Source: Terrilactibacillus laevilacticus
Lineage (GTDB): Bacteria; Bacillota; Bacilli; Bacillales; Sporolactobacillaceae
Assembly (NCBI RefSeq): GCF_006517395.1
Contig: NZ_VDCY01000003.1
Span: 186,001 to 250,000, forward strand
Direction: 5' to 3'
DNA length: 64,000 nt
In this document: positions 51,384 to 60,929 of the stretch, in pieces
Layout of the letters: every line of letters begins with the position of its first letter
Position numbering within the stretch: the stretch's first letter is position 1
Notes under the pieces: generated by a model
The model's input: only the letters and a program-made list of their open reading frames with translations
Told to the model about the DNA's origin: nothing
The model's database searches: none
Translations under genes and position numbers: made by a program

Positions 51384-53090
51384 CTATTCATCTTTTGCTT
51401 TTTTGAATGAGATGGTAAATGTGGTTCCTTGACCTAATTCACTATCTATTTCAATATGTCCTTCATGGACTTCGACAAGATGCTTAACAATAGCTAGTCC
51501 AAGACCTGTTCCCCCAAGGTCACGGCTACGTGCCTTATCAACCCGATAAAAGCGTTCAAATATCCTTGGAAAATGTTTCTTGTCAATGCCAATACCTGTA
51601 TCTGAAATGATTAATTTCACATGACGTTCATCATTTTTCAAAGAAACCGTAACTTTTCCTTTTGCTGGGGTGTAAGCAATGGCGTTTGTGATTAAATTGA
51701 TCATAATTTGACGTATACGATAAGGATCACCCAATGCAAAACAAGGTTCTGATGTATGGCTGGTTAAAACGATATTTTTTTGAAAAGCTTTATCAGCGAG
51801 AATAAGCATAACATCCTCAACAATAAGATTTAAATTGACCTTTTGCCAATTAATCACAAAATGATCTTTTTCAATTTTTGATAGATCAAGAAGATCACTG
51901 ATCAAACTTTGTAGTCTTTTACTTTCTTTTAAAATAATGTGCAAAAATTGTTCTTCTAACGTTTTATTTTCTTTTGCTCCATCAAGCAAGGTTTCGGTAA
52001 AACCAATAACTGACGTAATGGGTGTTTTTAATTCATGAGAGACGTTAGCGACAAAGTCTTTACGCATATTTTCAAGTTTCTTTAATTCTGTTATGTCATG
52101 AAATACGACGACGATACCGCTTGGGTTGCCATTATCTAAAATGGGCGCACATGAAACATCAAAATGCTTTCTTTCAATATGGATAGGGATCATCATTTGT
52201 TTAGATTGCCGTTTCCCATATTTAAAAACAGATTGAATCAATTCATTCACTTCTTCATATGGAATGACCTTATCGTAATTTGACCGTTTCCAATGGGTTG
52301 TATTCAATTTGAATGTTTGTTTGAACGTTCGATTAATATGACTTATTTTTTGGTTTCCATCAATAAAAAGCAGCCCGCTTCCAATGTTCTCAATCAACGT
52401 CGACATCCGACCTTTTTGATACATATAGGATTTAGACATAATGTCCATCTCATTGATAAGCATATTGGTGACATGATTTAATTTTGAGATGTCTTCCATC
52501 TTCGCATCACTAGATAGTCGTTCGTTAAAACGACCCTGCAGCATGTTCTCAATTAGACGAGTAACTTGTCTAATCGGATGAATGTACTGTTTACGTGTTC
52601 GATGTAAAAGAATAAAAAAACCGATCCCAATGGAAAAAATAAGGAGATATAAAACTTCAACCCCTTTCATCTTAATTAATGGGGCCGTTAAAACAATCGT
52701 CCCTATCCGCTCGCCGTTTTCTTTTAATGGTTTGAGATAAATCATTCGTTGGTCTCTAATAACCGTTCTAGTCGACTCTGGGAGCTTTTCAATGGGTTGC
52801 TGTTGAGTTGTATTTGTATAAATAACCCGGTGGTTAACGTCGTACAACGTTAAATCGTTATCCAATTGTTTTAATATGCTTTGAAGTCGATCGACATGTT
52901 GAATCGTAAGTTGCGCATCTTTTTTCTCAATCAAAGTCTGAATAAAATCGATTTTCTCGTTCAATTGCACACGTTCTTTTGCTCGGTTCGACGCTTGGAT
53001 GACTTCATTTAATATGTATATAAGAAACATAAGACTCAACACAGTACATATATAGCCTATAACAAGGGCTATTTTATTTTTTCGGTTCAT
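51384..53090 (-). CDS. phoR: Phosphate-response sensor histidine kinase PhoR
   Basis: A 568-residue membrane sensor. Domains: N-terminal helix (about 8-30), extracytoplasmic PAS-like domain (about 30-145), second helix (VLYLLIFSIGIGFFILL), HAMP (~170-225), PAS (~245-330), HisKA with the phospho-His in FVANVSHELKTPITS, and HATPase (N-box ITNAIAYTP, G1 DTGIGI, G2 GGTGLGLAIV). It starts inside the phoP 3' end (16-nt overlap), so the two are coupled. It lies ~3.8 kb from the Pho box of pstS. Confidence 0.95.
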   Translation of the reverse strand: MNRKNKIALVIGYICTVLSLMFLIYILNEVIQASNRAKERVQLNEKIDFIQTLIEKKDAQLTIQHVDRLQSILKQLDNDLTLYDVNHRVIYTNTTQQQPIEKLPESTRTVIRDQRMIYLKPLKENGERIGTIVLTAPLIKMKGVEVLYLLIFSIGIGFFILLHRTRKQYIHPIRQVTRLIENMLQGRFNERLSSDAKMEDISKLNHVTNMLINEMDIMSKSYMYQKGRMSTLIENIGSGLLFIDGNQKISHINRTFKQTFKLNTTHWKRSNYDKVIPYEEVNELIQSVFKYGKRQSKQMMIPIHIERKHFDVSCAPILDNGNPSGIVVVFHDITELKKLENMRKDFVANVSHELKTPITSVIGFTETLLDGAKENKTLEEQFLHIILKESKRLQSLISDLLDLSKIEKDHFVINWQKVNLNLIVEDVMLILADKAFQKNIVLTSHTSEPCFALGDPYRIRQIMINLITNAIAYTPAKGKVTVSLKNDERHVKLIISDTGIGIDKKHFPRIFERFYRVDKARSRDLGGTGLGLAIVKHLVEVHEGHIEIDSELGQGTTFTISFKKAKDE

Positions 53091-53769
53091 CAAGTTTATA
53101 TCCTAATCCTCTCACCGTTTTTATATAAATGGGTTTTCGTGGTGATATTTCAATCTTTTCTCTCAAATGACTGACATGTACATCCACAATTCGCGTATCA
53201 CCAGCAAATTCATAGTTCCAAACAGCATTTAGTAATTGTTCACGTGTTAAAACACGTCCTTTATTTTGTACTAAATAGAGAAGTAATTCAAACTCCTTAG
53301 GTGTTAAAATCATCTCTTCACCTTTAAATAAGGCCTCATAGTTATTTGGATAAACGGTAATGTCCCCAACTGTAATGACCTCTTGCAGCGTTTGGTCTGC
53401 TTGAATTGATCGACGTAATATGGCTTTTACTCTAGCGATGACTTCTCGTGGACTAAATGGTTTCGTCATGTAATCATCAGCTCCAAGTTCTAAGCCAAGA
53501 ATGGTATCTAATTCATCGTCTCTCGCTGTTAACATTAATATTGGCACCATGATTTGCTGTTGTCTTAATTGTTTACAAACGTCCATTCCATCCATTTCAG
53601 GTAGCATTAAATCTAAAATCACGAGATCTAATTTTTCTGAAGTGACCTTTTCAATAGCATCAAGGCCATTATTGGCACTAATTACTTCATAACCTGCTTT
53701 TTCCAAGTTAAATGTTAGAAGTGTTACGATTGAAGGTTCGTCGTCAACAACAAGAATTTTCTTACCCAT
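53074..53769 (-). CDS. phoP: Phosphate-response regulator PhoP
   Basis: A 231-residue OmpR-type regulator. Receiver domain: KKILVVDDEPSI, phospho-Asp in LVILDLMLPEMDG, conserved Thr in ILMLTARDD, Lys in YMTKPFSPRE. The winged helix C-terminus has TPKEFELLLYLVQNKGRVLT and RIVDVHVSHLREKI. The ATG at 53769 follows TTAAGGGGGAAGACATA; the 24 upstream codons are untranslated. Expected to bind the Pho box at 58035-58073. MITE copy K lies ~140 bp upstream. Confidence 0.96.
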   Translation of the reverse strand: MGKKILVVDDEPSIVTLLTFNLEKAGYEVISANNGLDAIEKVTSEKLDLVILDLMLPEMDGMDVCKQLRQQQIMVPILMLTARDDELDTILGLELGADDYMTKPFSPREVIARVKAILRRSIQADQTLQEVITVGDITVYPNNYEALFKGEEMILTPKEFELLLYLVQNKGRVLTREQLLNAVWNYEFAGDTRIVDVHVSHLREKIEISPRKPIYIKTVRGLGYKLDEPKK

Positions 53770-53907
53770 TATGTCTTCCCCCTTAACTGATAGCATCTTA
53801 TTATATCCTTCTCTTATTTTATCAAAGAATGATCTTAACAAATGAGAAGTTTTTAATTCATAATAATCTATTACCTACTCAACCATAGTGACACACTTCT
53901 CTAAAAA

Positions 53908-54045
53908 GTGCGTGTTCAAAAAGGTGACAAACGAAAAGGGTTACTGGCTAAGACCGGAATGTAGATTTTTACTACATGAGGACCGGAAAAACGAGTGGGC
54001 GCCGAGATTCGCAGCTAATCATTTGGTGACTTTTTGAACAACCTC
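53908..54045 (+). mobile_element. MITE-like element, copy K (138 bp, TSD TAAAA imperfect)
   Basis: GTGCGTGTTCAAAAAGGTGA to CTTTTTGAACAACCTC. The left flank is CTAAAAA and the right TAAAA (54046-54050), so the duplication is offset by one base. The interior is a deletion form of the long type (ACGAAAAGGGTTACTGGCTA joined to GACCGG). Lies between pstB and phoP. Confidence 0.85.
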
Positions 54046-54051
54046 TAAAAG

Positions 54052-54075
54052 AAAACTTGCCTATTGGCAAGTTTT
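54052..54075 (-). terminator. pstSCAB terminator (family-2 repeat tip)
   Basis: AAAACTTGCC pairs with GGCAAGTTTT, loop AATA; T-rich tail CTTTTAG on the minus strand. The sequence GAAAACTTGCC is also the left tip of repeat family 2 and directly abuts MITE copy K. Confidence 0.8.
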
Positions 54076-54136
54076 AAGATAAGCATTTGTATTTTTATGA
54101 TTAATGAGCCAAAATCTGCCTTGACGACATATATGC

Positions 54137-54949
54137 TTACCCAAATCGCCCTGAGATATAATCTTCCGTTCTTTTTTCGGCAGGATGAGAAAACATTTGG
54201 CTTGTATCGCCGTATTCAACCAGTTCACCTTGGTAGAAGAAGGCCGTTTTATCTGCAATACGCGCCGCTTGCTGCATATTATGTGTCACAATAACAATGG
54301 TATATTCTTCTTTTAGCTTTAGCAATAATTCTTCAATTTTACTACTTGATACAGGATCTAATGCACTGGATGGTTCATCTAATAAAAGGACTTTTGGTTT
54401 TAATGCAAGAGCTCTTGCTATGCATAAACGTTGTTGTTGACCGCCTGATAACGACAGTGCTGATTTATCTAATCGATCTTTTACTTCATCCCATAATGCC
54501 GCTTTACGAAGACAATCCTCCGCTATGTCTTTCAATTTCTTTTTATCACGGATTCCAGAGAACTTTAATGAAAGGACAAGATTTTCATAAATCGATTTTG
54601 GGAAGGGATTTGGTCTTTGAAAGACCATACCAATTTCCTTTCTCAATTGAACAACATCCACTTTCGACGTAAGAAGGTTGATTCCACCATAAAGAATTTC
54701 GCCTTCACTTCGTGCCCCATGAATCAAGTCATTCATTCGATTGATAGTTCTTAGAAAAGTGGACTTACCACATCCAGAAGGGCCAATAAGGGCTGTAATG
54801 GATTTTTCTTCAATAGGCATATTGATATGTTTAACCGCATGATGATCACCATAGTAAATATTGAGGTCTTTTACTTCAAGAACAGGAGATGCTTTTTTCA
54901 TATTTTGATGAGACTCCTCTACATTTTGCTTAATATATACTTGATTCAT
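54137..54949 (-). CDS. pstB: Phosphate ABC transporter ATPase PstB
   Basis: A 270-residue ATPase for high-affinity phosphate import: Walker [21 protein letters not shown]-loop [17 protein letters not shown], signature [15 protein letters not shown], Walker [15 protein letters not shown]-loop [28 protein letters not shown] precedes the ATG. Last gene of pstSCAB; only one pstB is present, and no phoU follows. Confidence 0.97.
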   Translation of the reverse strand: MNQVYIKQNVEESHQNMKKASPVLEVKDLNIYYGDHHAVKHINMPIEEKSITALIGPSGCGKSTFLRTINRMNDLIHGARSEGEILYGGINLLTSKVDVVQLRKEIGMVFQRPNPFPKSIYENLVLSLKFSGIRDKKKLKDIAEDCLRKAALWDEVKDRLDKSALSLSGGQQQRLCIARALALKPKVLLLDEPSSALDPVSSSKIEELLLKLKEEYTIVIVTHNMQQAARIADKTAFFYQGELVEYGDTSQMFSHPAEKRTEDYISGRFG

Positions 54950-54961
54950 CGTGATTCCTCC

Positions 54962-55849
54962 TTATGCTTTCCCTGTTAATTTTCGATCAATGAATTTACC
55001 AACAATTCGTGCGAATAAATTAAATCCTAGTACACAGAGAACGAGTACGGCTGATGATCCATTGGCAATAGTTTGAATATCGGGCGTAATTCCCGCAGTG
55101 TTGACTTGCCAAATATGAACGGATAAGGTTTCCGCTGATCGAAATGGATTTAAAGGCGACGTCATACTCATTGGATTCCAGTTAGAAAAGTCGAGGTTTG
55201 GCGTTGATAATCCTGCCGTAAACAAAAGGGCTGCGGATTCACCAAAAACACGTCCAGCAGATAAAATAATACCTGTTAATATACCAGGAAAAGCAGCTGG
55301 TACGACAATTGTTTTTATCGTATGCCACTGAGTGACTCCTAAGGCGAGACCACCTTCTCTAAGTTCTCTTGGAACGGATTGCAGAGCATCTTCCGTCACT
55401 CTTACGATCACTGGTAAGTTAAATACGGTTAGCGCCAGCGCACCCGACAAAATCGAATATTGCCAGCCAAAATAATTAACAAAGATAAGAAGGCCAAACA
55501 TCCCAACGACAATAGAAGGTAAAGAAGCGAGAACTTCAACACAAGAACGAATAAAATGCGTCAATTTATTTGGTTTTGCATATTCTGAAAGATATATTCC
55601 CCCGCACAACCCTAATGGGACTGTAAAGAGCATGGTCGCAAAAAGAATATAGAATGAGTTCCAAAGTTGATTTTTAATTCCGCCTCCAGCTTGAAAAGAG
55701 CTAGAGTCTTTTGTTAAAAAGGATAACGATATGGCTGATAAACCGTGGTATAAAATGTAGCCTAATAATGCTGCTAGTGTTGCAGTCATCACGAGAGCAC
55801 ATAAGACAATGACTGACAGTGCTATTCGATTTGTAATTTTGCTCGTCAT
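54962..55849 (-). CDS. pstA: Phosphate ABC transporter permease PstA
   Basis: A 295-residue membrane subunit with six helices and the EAA-like loop (LALGVTQWHTIKTIVVPAA). N-terminal VIVLCALVMTATLAALLGYI and SIVVGMFGLLIFVNYFGWQ segments match PstA. Its ATG overlaps the pstC stop (ATGA), so the pair is coupled. Confidence 0.96.
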   Translation of the reverse strand: MTSKITNRIALSVIVLCALVMTATLAALLGYILYHGLSAISLSFLTKDSSSFQAGGGIKNQLWNSFYILFATMLFTVPLGLCGGIYLSEYAKPNKLTHFIRSCVEVLASLPSIVVGMFGLLIFVNYFGWQYSILSGALALTVFNLPVIVRVTEDALQSVPRELREGGLALGVTQWHTIKTIVVPAAFPGILTGIILSAGRVFGESAALLFTAGLSTPNLDFSNWNPMSMTSPLNPFRSAETLSVHIWQVNTAGITPDIQTIANGSSAVLVLCVLGFNLFARIVGKFIDRKLTGKA

Positions 55850-56814
55850 GAGACCTGCCCCCTTCTAGAAATAAAACGTATGAGTAAGATAAATCCATAG
55901 GAAATAATAAGCAAGATCAAACCTAACGACCAAAGGACGTCATTTAGTACGCTACCTGCCGTTGAATGGCCCATACTAAGGGTGATGATCGTTGTTAATG
56001 TAGCTGATGGATCTGATATCGCATTAGGTAAATTACGCGCATTTCCGATGACCATTTGGACTGCTAATGCTTCGCCAAAAGCCCTTGCCATACCTAGAAC
56101 GATGGCTGTAATTAATGTTGACTTAGCCGCAGGAAGTACAACACGATAAATCGTTTGCCATTTTGTTGCTCCCAGTGCGTAGGAAGCGCTGCGTAGGTCA
56201 TTACTTACAGCTCGCACAGCATCGGCTGAAATACTTGTAATTGTAGGCAAGATCATGACCCCAACAACAAGTGCCCCGGAAAGTAAACTAAAGCCGCTTC
56301 CACCAACGTGATCACGCATAAAAGGAACGATAACAGATAATCCAATAAATCCATATACAACCGATGGGATACCAACCAGAATTTCGATAACCGGCTGTAA
56401 GACTTTTTGACCCCATTTTGGTGCTAGCTCGGTCATGAATAACGCACTTCCGATAGCGAAAGGAGCTGCGAGCATCGCTGCTAAAATAGTAACCATTAAT
56501 GAACCAAAAATAAACGGCAATGCACCATAAGAAGGATTTTCTGCCCGGTCAGGATACCATTCTGTCCCCGTTATAAAGTCAATCACATTAATATGATCGA
56601 CCACAAATGAACGTAAACCTTGAACCGTTAAGAACAATGTGATGGCGATGACACTTAAGATCACAAAAATAGCACTACCATAGATCCATATCTTCCCACG
56701 CCATTCACTATTTCTATTAAAAATTGAAGTCCATTTCTTATTATTTTGTATTAAAGATCGTCCTTCATTATTTGGACTAGACGGCATCTGAACAACAACT
56801 GATTTATTTTCCAT
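55846..56814 (-). CDS. pstC: Phosphate ABC transporter permease PstC
   Basis: A 322-residue partner permease with a polar N-terminal ~45 residues and six helices; conserved DFITGTEWYP, GIPSVVYGFIGLSVIVPF and YALGATKWQTIYRVVLPAA. The ATG at 56814 follows AAAAGGGGTGTGAAA. A ~240-bp gap with a hairpin separates it from pstS. Confidence 0.96.
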   Translation of the reverse strand: MENKSVVVQMPSSPNNEGRSLIQNNKKWTSIFNRNSEWRGKIWIYGSAIFVILSVIAITLFLTVQGLRSFVVDHINVIDFITGTEWYPDRAENPSYGALPFIFGSLMVTILAAMLAAPFAIGSALFMTELAPKWGQKVLQPVIEILVGIPSVVYGFIGLSVIVPFMRDHVGGSGFSLLSGALVVGVMILPTITSISADAVRAVSNDLRSASYALGATKWQTIYRVVLPAAKSTLITAIVLGMARAFGEALAVQMVIGNARNLPNAISDPSATLTTIITLSMGHSTAGSVLNDVLWSLGLILLIISYGFILLIRFISRRGQVS

Positions 56815-56995
56815 TTTCACACCCCTTTTACCCTAAATATTTCATATATCACAGAGACGAAACATTTTAAATCATGGACACTAACATTCCCTCAAGTTGG
56901 CAACCTATCAGTCAATCACGATACAGACAGTTTCCCCCACCATGACTTTTTATATTTTTAAGTACCTTAGTGAGGGGGTTATGTCCATTCTCGGT

Positions 56996-57034
56996 AAAAA
57001 GACCAATCCCCTATGCGGGGAACTTTGGCCTTTT
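56996..57034 (-). terminator. Intercistronic hairpin between pstS and pstC
   Basis: AAAAGGCCAAAGTTCCCC pairs with GGGGATTGGTCTTTTT (minus strand) around GCATA, followed by TTTTT. Probably a partial terminator that makes PstS more abundant than the membrane subunits. Confidence 0.8.
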
Positions 57035-57053
57035 CGACTAAGACATATGCCGA

Positions 57054-57962
57054 TTATTTATTTGTTAGTTTACCTTCAGCATTGCGTTCAACCTGCATTT
57101 TAGTGACGCTGAGGTATCCTTGTGCAGGAACGATATTCGATTGTACTGGATCTGCCATCATATAATCGATGAAGGCTTTAACCAATGGCTTTGGATCACC
57201 TTTTGTATACATATGTTCATAGGCCCAAACAGGGAACTTGCCGCTGGCTACGTTATCTTCAGTCGCATCCGTTCCATCAATGGCTAATTTAACGATAGAA
57301 TCATCATTGAAATAAGATAGTGCAAGATAACCGATAGCGCCTGGTGTTTCATTTACAATCTTCTTAACTGTGTTGGAAGAGTCTTGTGTAATTCCTTCTG
57401 CAGGTGTTTGTTTATCTAATGCAAATTCGTCAAAAGTAGCTCTCGTACCTGATCCATCAGGACGATTTACAAGCGTAATTTTCACGTTTTTCCCACCGAC
57501 TTCAGACCAATTCTTTACTTTTCCTGTAAACACTTTGATCAAATCTTCTTTTGATAATTTCTTAATTCCTGCCTCTTTATTTACAGCAGCAGTCATACCA
57601 ACTACAGCTACTTTATAATCTTTTAATTGACTTGCATCAATATTACTTTTACTTTCAGCAAAAACATCCGACATACCGATGTCAAAGTTTCCATTAGATA
57701 CTTCACTTAGTCCTGCGCCACTTCCTCCGCCTTGAACTTCAATTTGTACTTTAGGATGTTCCTTCATAAACTCCGCGGCAGCTGCTGCAGCTAATGGTTG
57801 CAGGGCTGTTGATCCACCAATCACGATTTTACCAGATAACTCTTCTTTATTATTACCATTGCTAGACTGACCTGATGACGACGTATCCTTCGATCCACAA
57901 GCACTTAAGATTAAAGATAATACTAGAATTGCTGTTAATGCGATCCACTTTTTCTGTTTCAT
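57054..57962 (-). CDS. pstS: Phosphate-binding lipoprotein PstS
   Basis: A 302-residue extracytoplasmic phosphate receptor. Lipoprotein signal with LILSACGSKD (Cys about 22), Ser/Gly linker, then GKIVIGGSTALQPLA, EVQGGGSGAGLSEV, DIGMSDVFAE and VNRPDGSGTRATFDEFAL, whose Ser, Thr, Arg and Asp residues form the phosphate site. The start is the ATG at 57962 with GGGGACATTCTTG upstream. First gene of pstSCAB, under the Pho box. Confidence 0.96.
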   Translation of the reverse strand: MKQKKWIALTAILVLSLILSACGSKDTSSSGQSSNGNNKEELSGKIVIGGSTALQPLAAAAAAEFMKEHPKVQIEVQGGGSGAGLSEVSNGNFDIGMSDVFAESKSNIDASQLKDYKVAVVGMTAAVNKEAGIKKLSKEDLIKVFTGKVKNWSEVGGKNVKITLVNRPDGSGTRATFDEFALDKQTPAEGITQDSSNTVKKIVNETPGAIGYLALSYFNDDSIVKLAIDGTDATEDNVASGKFPVWAYEHMYTKGDPKPLVKAFIDYMMADPVQSNIVPAQGYLSVTKMQVERNAEGKLTNK

Positions 57963-58019
57963 CAAGAATGTCCCCATTTCTCTGTGTGTTATTTGTTGTT
58001 TTATTTTCCTTATACTCTT

Positions 58020-58073
58020 ACTATAAAGGGGAATCGTTAATGGCGTTTAAATGGTATGTAAATGTTTTGTAAA
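58020..58073 (-). promoter_or_regulatory. PhoP-binding Pho box and promoter of pstSCAB
   Basis: On the minus strand four hexamers with an exact 11-bp period: TTTACA (58073-58068), TTTACA (58062-58057), TTTAAA (58051-58046), TTAACG (58040-58035). This fits the Bacillus PhoP consensus TT(A/T/C)ACA-N5 repeats. A TATAGT -10-like element follows at 58025-58020, ten bases after the last repeat. Confidence 0.92.
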
Positions 58074-58113
58074 GATCTTAGTTCCTATGAGTAAAGCATG
58101 ATTTTATGTAAAA

Positions 58114-58395
58114 GTGCGTGTTCAAAAAGGTGACAAACGAAAAGGGTTACTGGCTAAGTACGCTGAACATCCTGCAAGAAACGCCAGTACTAGCCCGTCC
58201 TGGGCGTCGGAAGGCTAAGAGCGGCGCAGTTTCCCGAGGACCGGCATTCCTCGCGTTGTGGTAGCTTCAGGCGCCCGCCACAGGACGTGAGCGATTTTAG
58301 CCAGCGATCCTCTTGTATTCACTACATGAGGACCGGAAAAACAAACGGGCGCCGAGATTCGTAGCTTATCATTTGGTGATTTTTTGAACAACCTC
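58114..58395 (+). mobile_element. MITE-like element, copy L (282 bp, long form, TSD TAAAA)
   Basis: GTGCGTGTTCAAAAAGGTGA to TTTTTTGAACAACCTC, with TAAAA at 58109-58113 and 58396-58400. The only complete long form in this orientation. It ends the transcript space between icd and pstS, 36 bp upstream of the Pho box. Confidence 0.92.
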
Positions 58396-58397
58396 TA

Positions 58398-58445
58398 AAA
58401 AAGGATATTGATATAAAGACTTAAGCCTTTAATCAATATCCTTTT
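58398..58445 (-). terminator. icd terminator
   Basis: AAAAGGATATTGAT pairs with ATCAATATCCTTTT around a 19-nt loop, with T-rich flank on the minus strand. Confidence 0.8.
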
Positions 58446-58481
58446 CTATCAATTATTTTATCTTTATGATGACAAGTTTTT

Positions 58482-59750
58482 TTACAGATGTTCAATTAAC
58501 CTATCTGCAAAGGCTGAACAGCTGACTTCCTTTGCATCATCCATAATTTGCGCAAAGTCAATGGTAACGACTTTTGATAAAATCGTTTTCTCGATCGCCT
58601 TAGTTATTTTTTCTGCAGCCTCATACCATTTCAGCTGTTCTAACATCATGACTCCTGAAAGTAATAATGAAGAAGGATTTGCTTTATTTTGGCCTGCTAG
58701 ATTAGGAGCCGTACCATGTGTCGCTTCAAAAATAGCATGTCCCGTTTCAAAGTTCATATTTGCACCAGGAGATATTCCGATTCCGCCAACTTGAGCAGCA
58801 AGTGCATCTGAAATATAATCCCCGTTTAAGTTCAATGTCGCGACAACATCATAAGCTTCCGGCTGTATCAGGATTTGTTGTAAGAAATTATCCGCAATAA
58901 CATCTTTAACAATTAATTTACCTTGTGATTCGGCTGCTCGTAAAGCCTGATTTGCTTTATCTGTACCTGCATCTTTTACAATGGTTTCATACTGCCTCAT
59001 TGTAAAAACTCTGTCACCAAATAGATTTTCAGCAACTTCATATCCCCACGTTTTAAAGGCACCTTCAGTAAACTTCATAATATTACCTTTATGTACTAGG
59101 GTCACACTCTTTCTATTTTCTAAAAGAGCATATTCAATCGCTGCTCGAACAAGTCTAGACGTTCCTTCTTCAGAAACAGGTTTAACGCCAATCCCCGATG
59201 AACCTGGAAAACGTATTTTAGACGTTTGCAAGTCATTTTGCAAAAATGAAATCAATCGTTTTGCTTCTTCGGAGTCTTTTGGAAATTCAATCCCTGCATA
59301 AATATCTTCCGTATTTTCTCTAAAAATCACCATGTCAACTTTCTCAGGTGCTTTAACCGGTGATGGTACGCCTTTAAAGTAACGTACAGGGCGAAGGCAA
59401 GTAAATAAATCGAGTTCTTGACGAAGCGCAACATTTAATGAACGAATTCCACCGCCAATAGGCGTCGCAAGAGGGCCTTTGATCGCCACTAAGTATTCTC
59501 GAACAGCTTCTAACGTTTCCTTTGGCAACCATTCACCCGTTTTATCATAAGCCTTTTGACCAGCGTAGACTTCTTTCCAGATGATTTTCTTTTCACCATG
59601 ATAAACTTTTTCAATGGCTGCATCTATCACACGTGATGCCGCAGCCCAAACATCTGACCCTACTCCATCTCCTTCAATAAAAGGAATAATAGGAAATTTG
59701 GGAACCTGAAGTTCCCCATTTTTAAACTGAATATGTTCACCATTTGTCAC
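58482..59750 (-). CDS. icd: Isocitrate dehydrogenase (NADP+)
   Basis: A ~422-residue TCA-cycle enzyme. Substrate-site [37 protein letters not shown]-equivalent [17 protein letters not shown] and [17 protein letters not shown] (NADP site) match Bacillus Icd. The GTG at 59750 with GGAG ten bases upstream is the likely start; the TTG at 59759 is too near that site. It follows citZ by ~45 bases. mdh, which normally completes citZ-icd-mdh, is missing; pst genes and MITE copy L come next. Confidence 0.95.
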   Translation of the reverse strand: MTNGEHIQFKNGELQVPKFPIIPFIEGDGVGSDVWAAASRVIDAAIEKVYHGEKKIIWKEVYAGQKAYDKTGEWLPKETLEAVREYLVAIKGPLATPIGGGIRSLNVALRQELDLFTCLRPVRYFKGVPSPVKAPEKVDMVIFRENTEDIYAGIEFPKDSEEAKRLISFLQNDLQTSKIRFPGSSGIGVKPVSEEGTSRLVRAAIEYALLENRKSVTLVHKGNIMKFTEGAFKTWGYEVAENLFGDRVFTMRQYETIVKDAGTDKANQALRAAESQGKLIVKDVIADNFLQQILIQPEAYDVVATLNLNGDYISDALAAQVGGIGISPGANMNFETGHAIFEATHGTAPNLAGQNKANPSSLLLSGVMMLEQLKWYEAAEKITKAIEKTILSKVVTIDFAQIMDDAKEVSCSAFADRLIEHL

Positions 59751-59795
59751 CTTTATCAATCTCCTTTCGAGGATAGCCTGATTAATGCTATTGAT

Positions 59796-60929
59796 CTAAA
59801 TGATATCTGCTCTTTTTCTCTCATCTAGAGGAATGTAAGTCACTTGTTCTGCACCAACGTATTGTGCACGTGGTCTGATCAAGCGGTTATTATGATATTG
59901 TTCAAAAATATGAGCAATCCATCCAGCCGTTCGACTCACTGCAAAGATGGGCGTAAACAAATCATTTTCTATGCCTAAACAATGATACACACTTGCCGAG
60001 TAAAAATCGACATTGGGAAGAAGTCCTTTCTTCTCACGTAAACTATCTGCTAGTTTAATAGAAATATCATACCACTTGGGTTCATTTTTTAATCGAGTTA
60101 GCTGATAGGACATATCTTTCAAATGTTTCGCTCGCGGATCTCCATTTTTATAAACACGATGACCGAAGCCCATTATTTTTTGTTTTTCTTTCAATGCTCG
60201 ATCGACATAAGCTTCAACACGATCCACCGAGCCGATTTCTTCTAACATTTTCATGACACGCCCATTTGCACCGCCATGTAATGAACCTTTTAATGCCCCG
60301 ATGGCTGCGGTAATTCCCGAATAAACATCGGATAAAGTTGCCACGCACACTCTGGCAGTAAATGTAGAGGCATTTAATTCATGGTCAGCATGAAGAACTA
60401 AAGCTCGGTTAAATGCATTCTCTTCAATTTCAGACGGTAATTTACCGTTTAGCATATATAAGAAGTTAGCTGCAAAACTTAAATCGTGACGAGGGGCAAT
60501 AGGTTCCCTGCCTTGTCTTACTCTCCCTAAACCAGCGACAATGGTTGATATTTTAGCCTGCAATCTCAGGGCCTTAGCCATATTTGCTTCTTCATCCATT
60601 TCATCCTCGTGAGCATCAAATATACCAAGTGTCGATACTGCGCTACGTATAATAGACATAGGATGGGCATCTATTGGATAAGCTTTCAATTGACGGAACA
60701 TTTCAGAAGGGACATCCACGTGATCATTTAATTCCTGTTTCAAAGCCATTAATTCATCTTTTAATGGTAGTCGACCATACCAAAGCAAATAAATAATTTC
60801 TTCAAATGAAGAATTTTCCGCCAATTCATCAATATTATAACCTCTATACCTTAATGTATCATTAGTAATTGAGCAAATACTTGATTTGGTGGCTACAACA
60901 CCTTCTAATCCTCTTGTTTTCATCATCAT
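59796..60929 (-). CDS. citZ: Citrate synthase
   Basis: A 377-residue type II-like citrate synthase condensing acetyl-CoA and oxaloacetate. Catalytic residues: His in ALVLHADHELNAST, His in MGFGHRVYKNGDPRAKHL and Asp in LPNVDFYSASVYH; GSLHGGANGRVMKML is conserved. The first of three ATGs at 60929 has GGGGGAG six bases upstream; an earlier in-frame ATG overlaps this. Operon with icd. Confidence 0.95.
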   Translation of the reverse strand: MMMKTRGLEGVVATKSSICSITNDTLRYRGYNIDELAENSSFEEIIYLLWYGRLPLKDELMALKQELNDHVDVPSEMFRQLKAYPIDAHPMSIIRSAVSTLGIFDAHEDEMDEEANMAKALRLQAKISTIVAGLGRVRQGREPIAPRHDLSFAANFLYMLNGKLPSEIEENAFNRALVLHADHELNASTFTARVCVATLSDVYSGITAAIGALKGSLHGGANGRVMKMLEEIGSVDRVEAYVDRALKEKQKIMGFGHRVYKNGDPRAKHLKDMSYQLTRLKNEPKWYDISIKLADSLREKKGLLPNVDFYSASVYHCLGIENDLFTPIFAVSRTAGWIAHIFEQYHNNRLIRPRAQYVGAEQVTYIPLDERKRADII

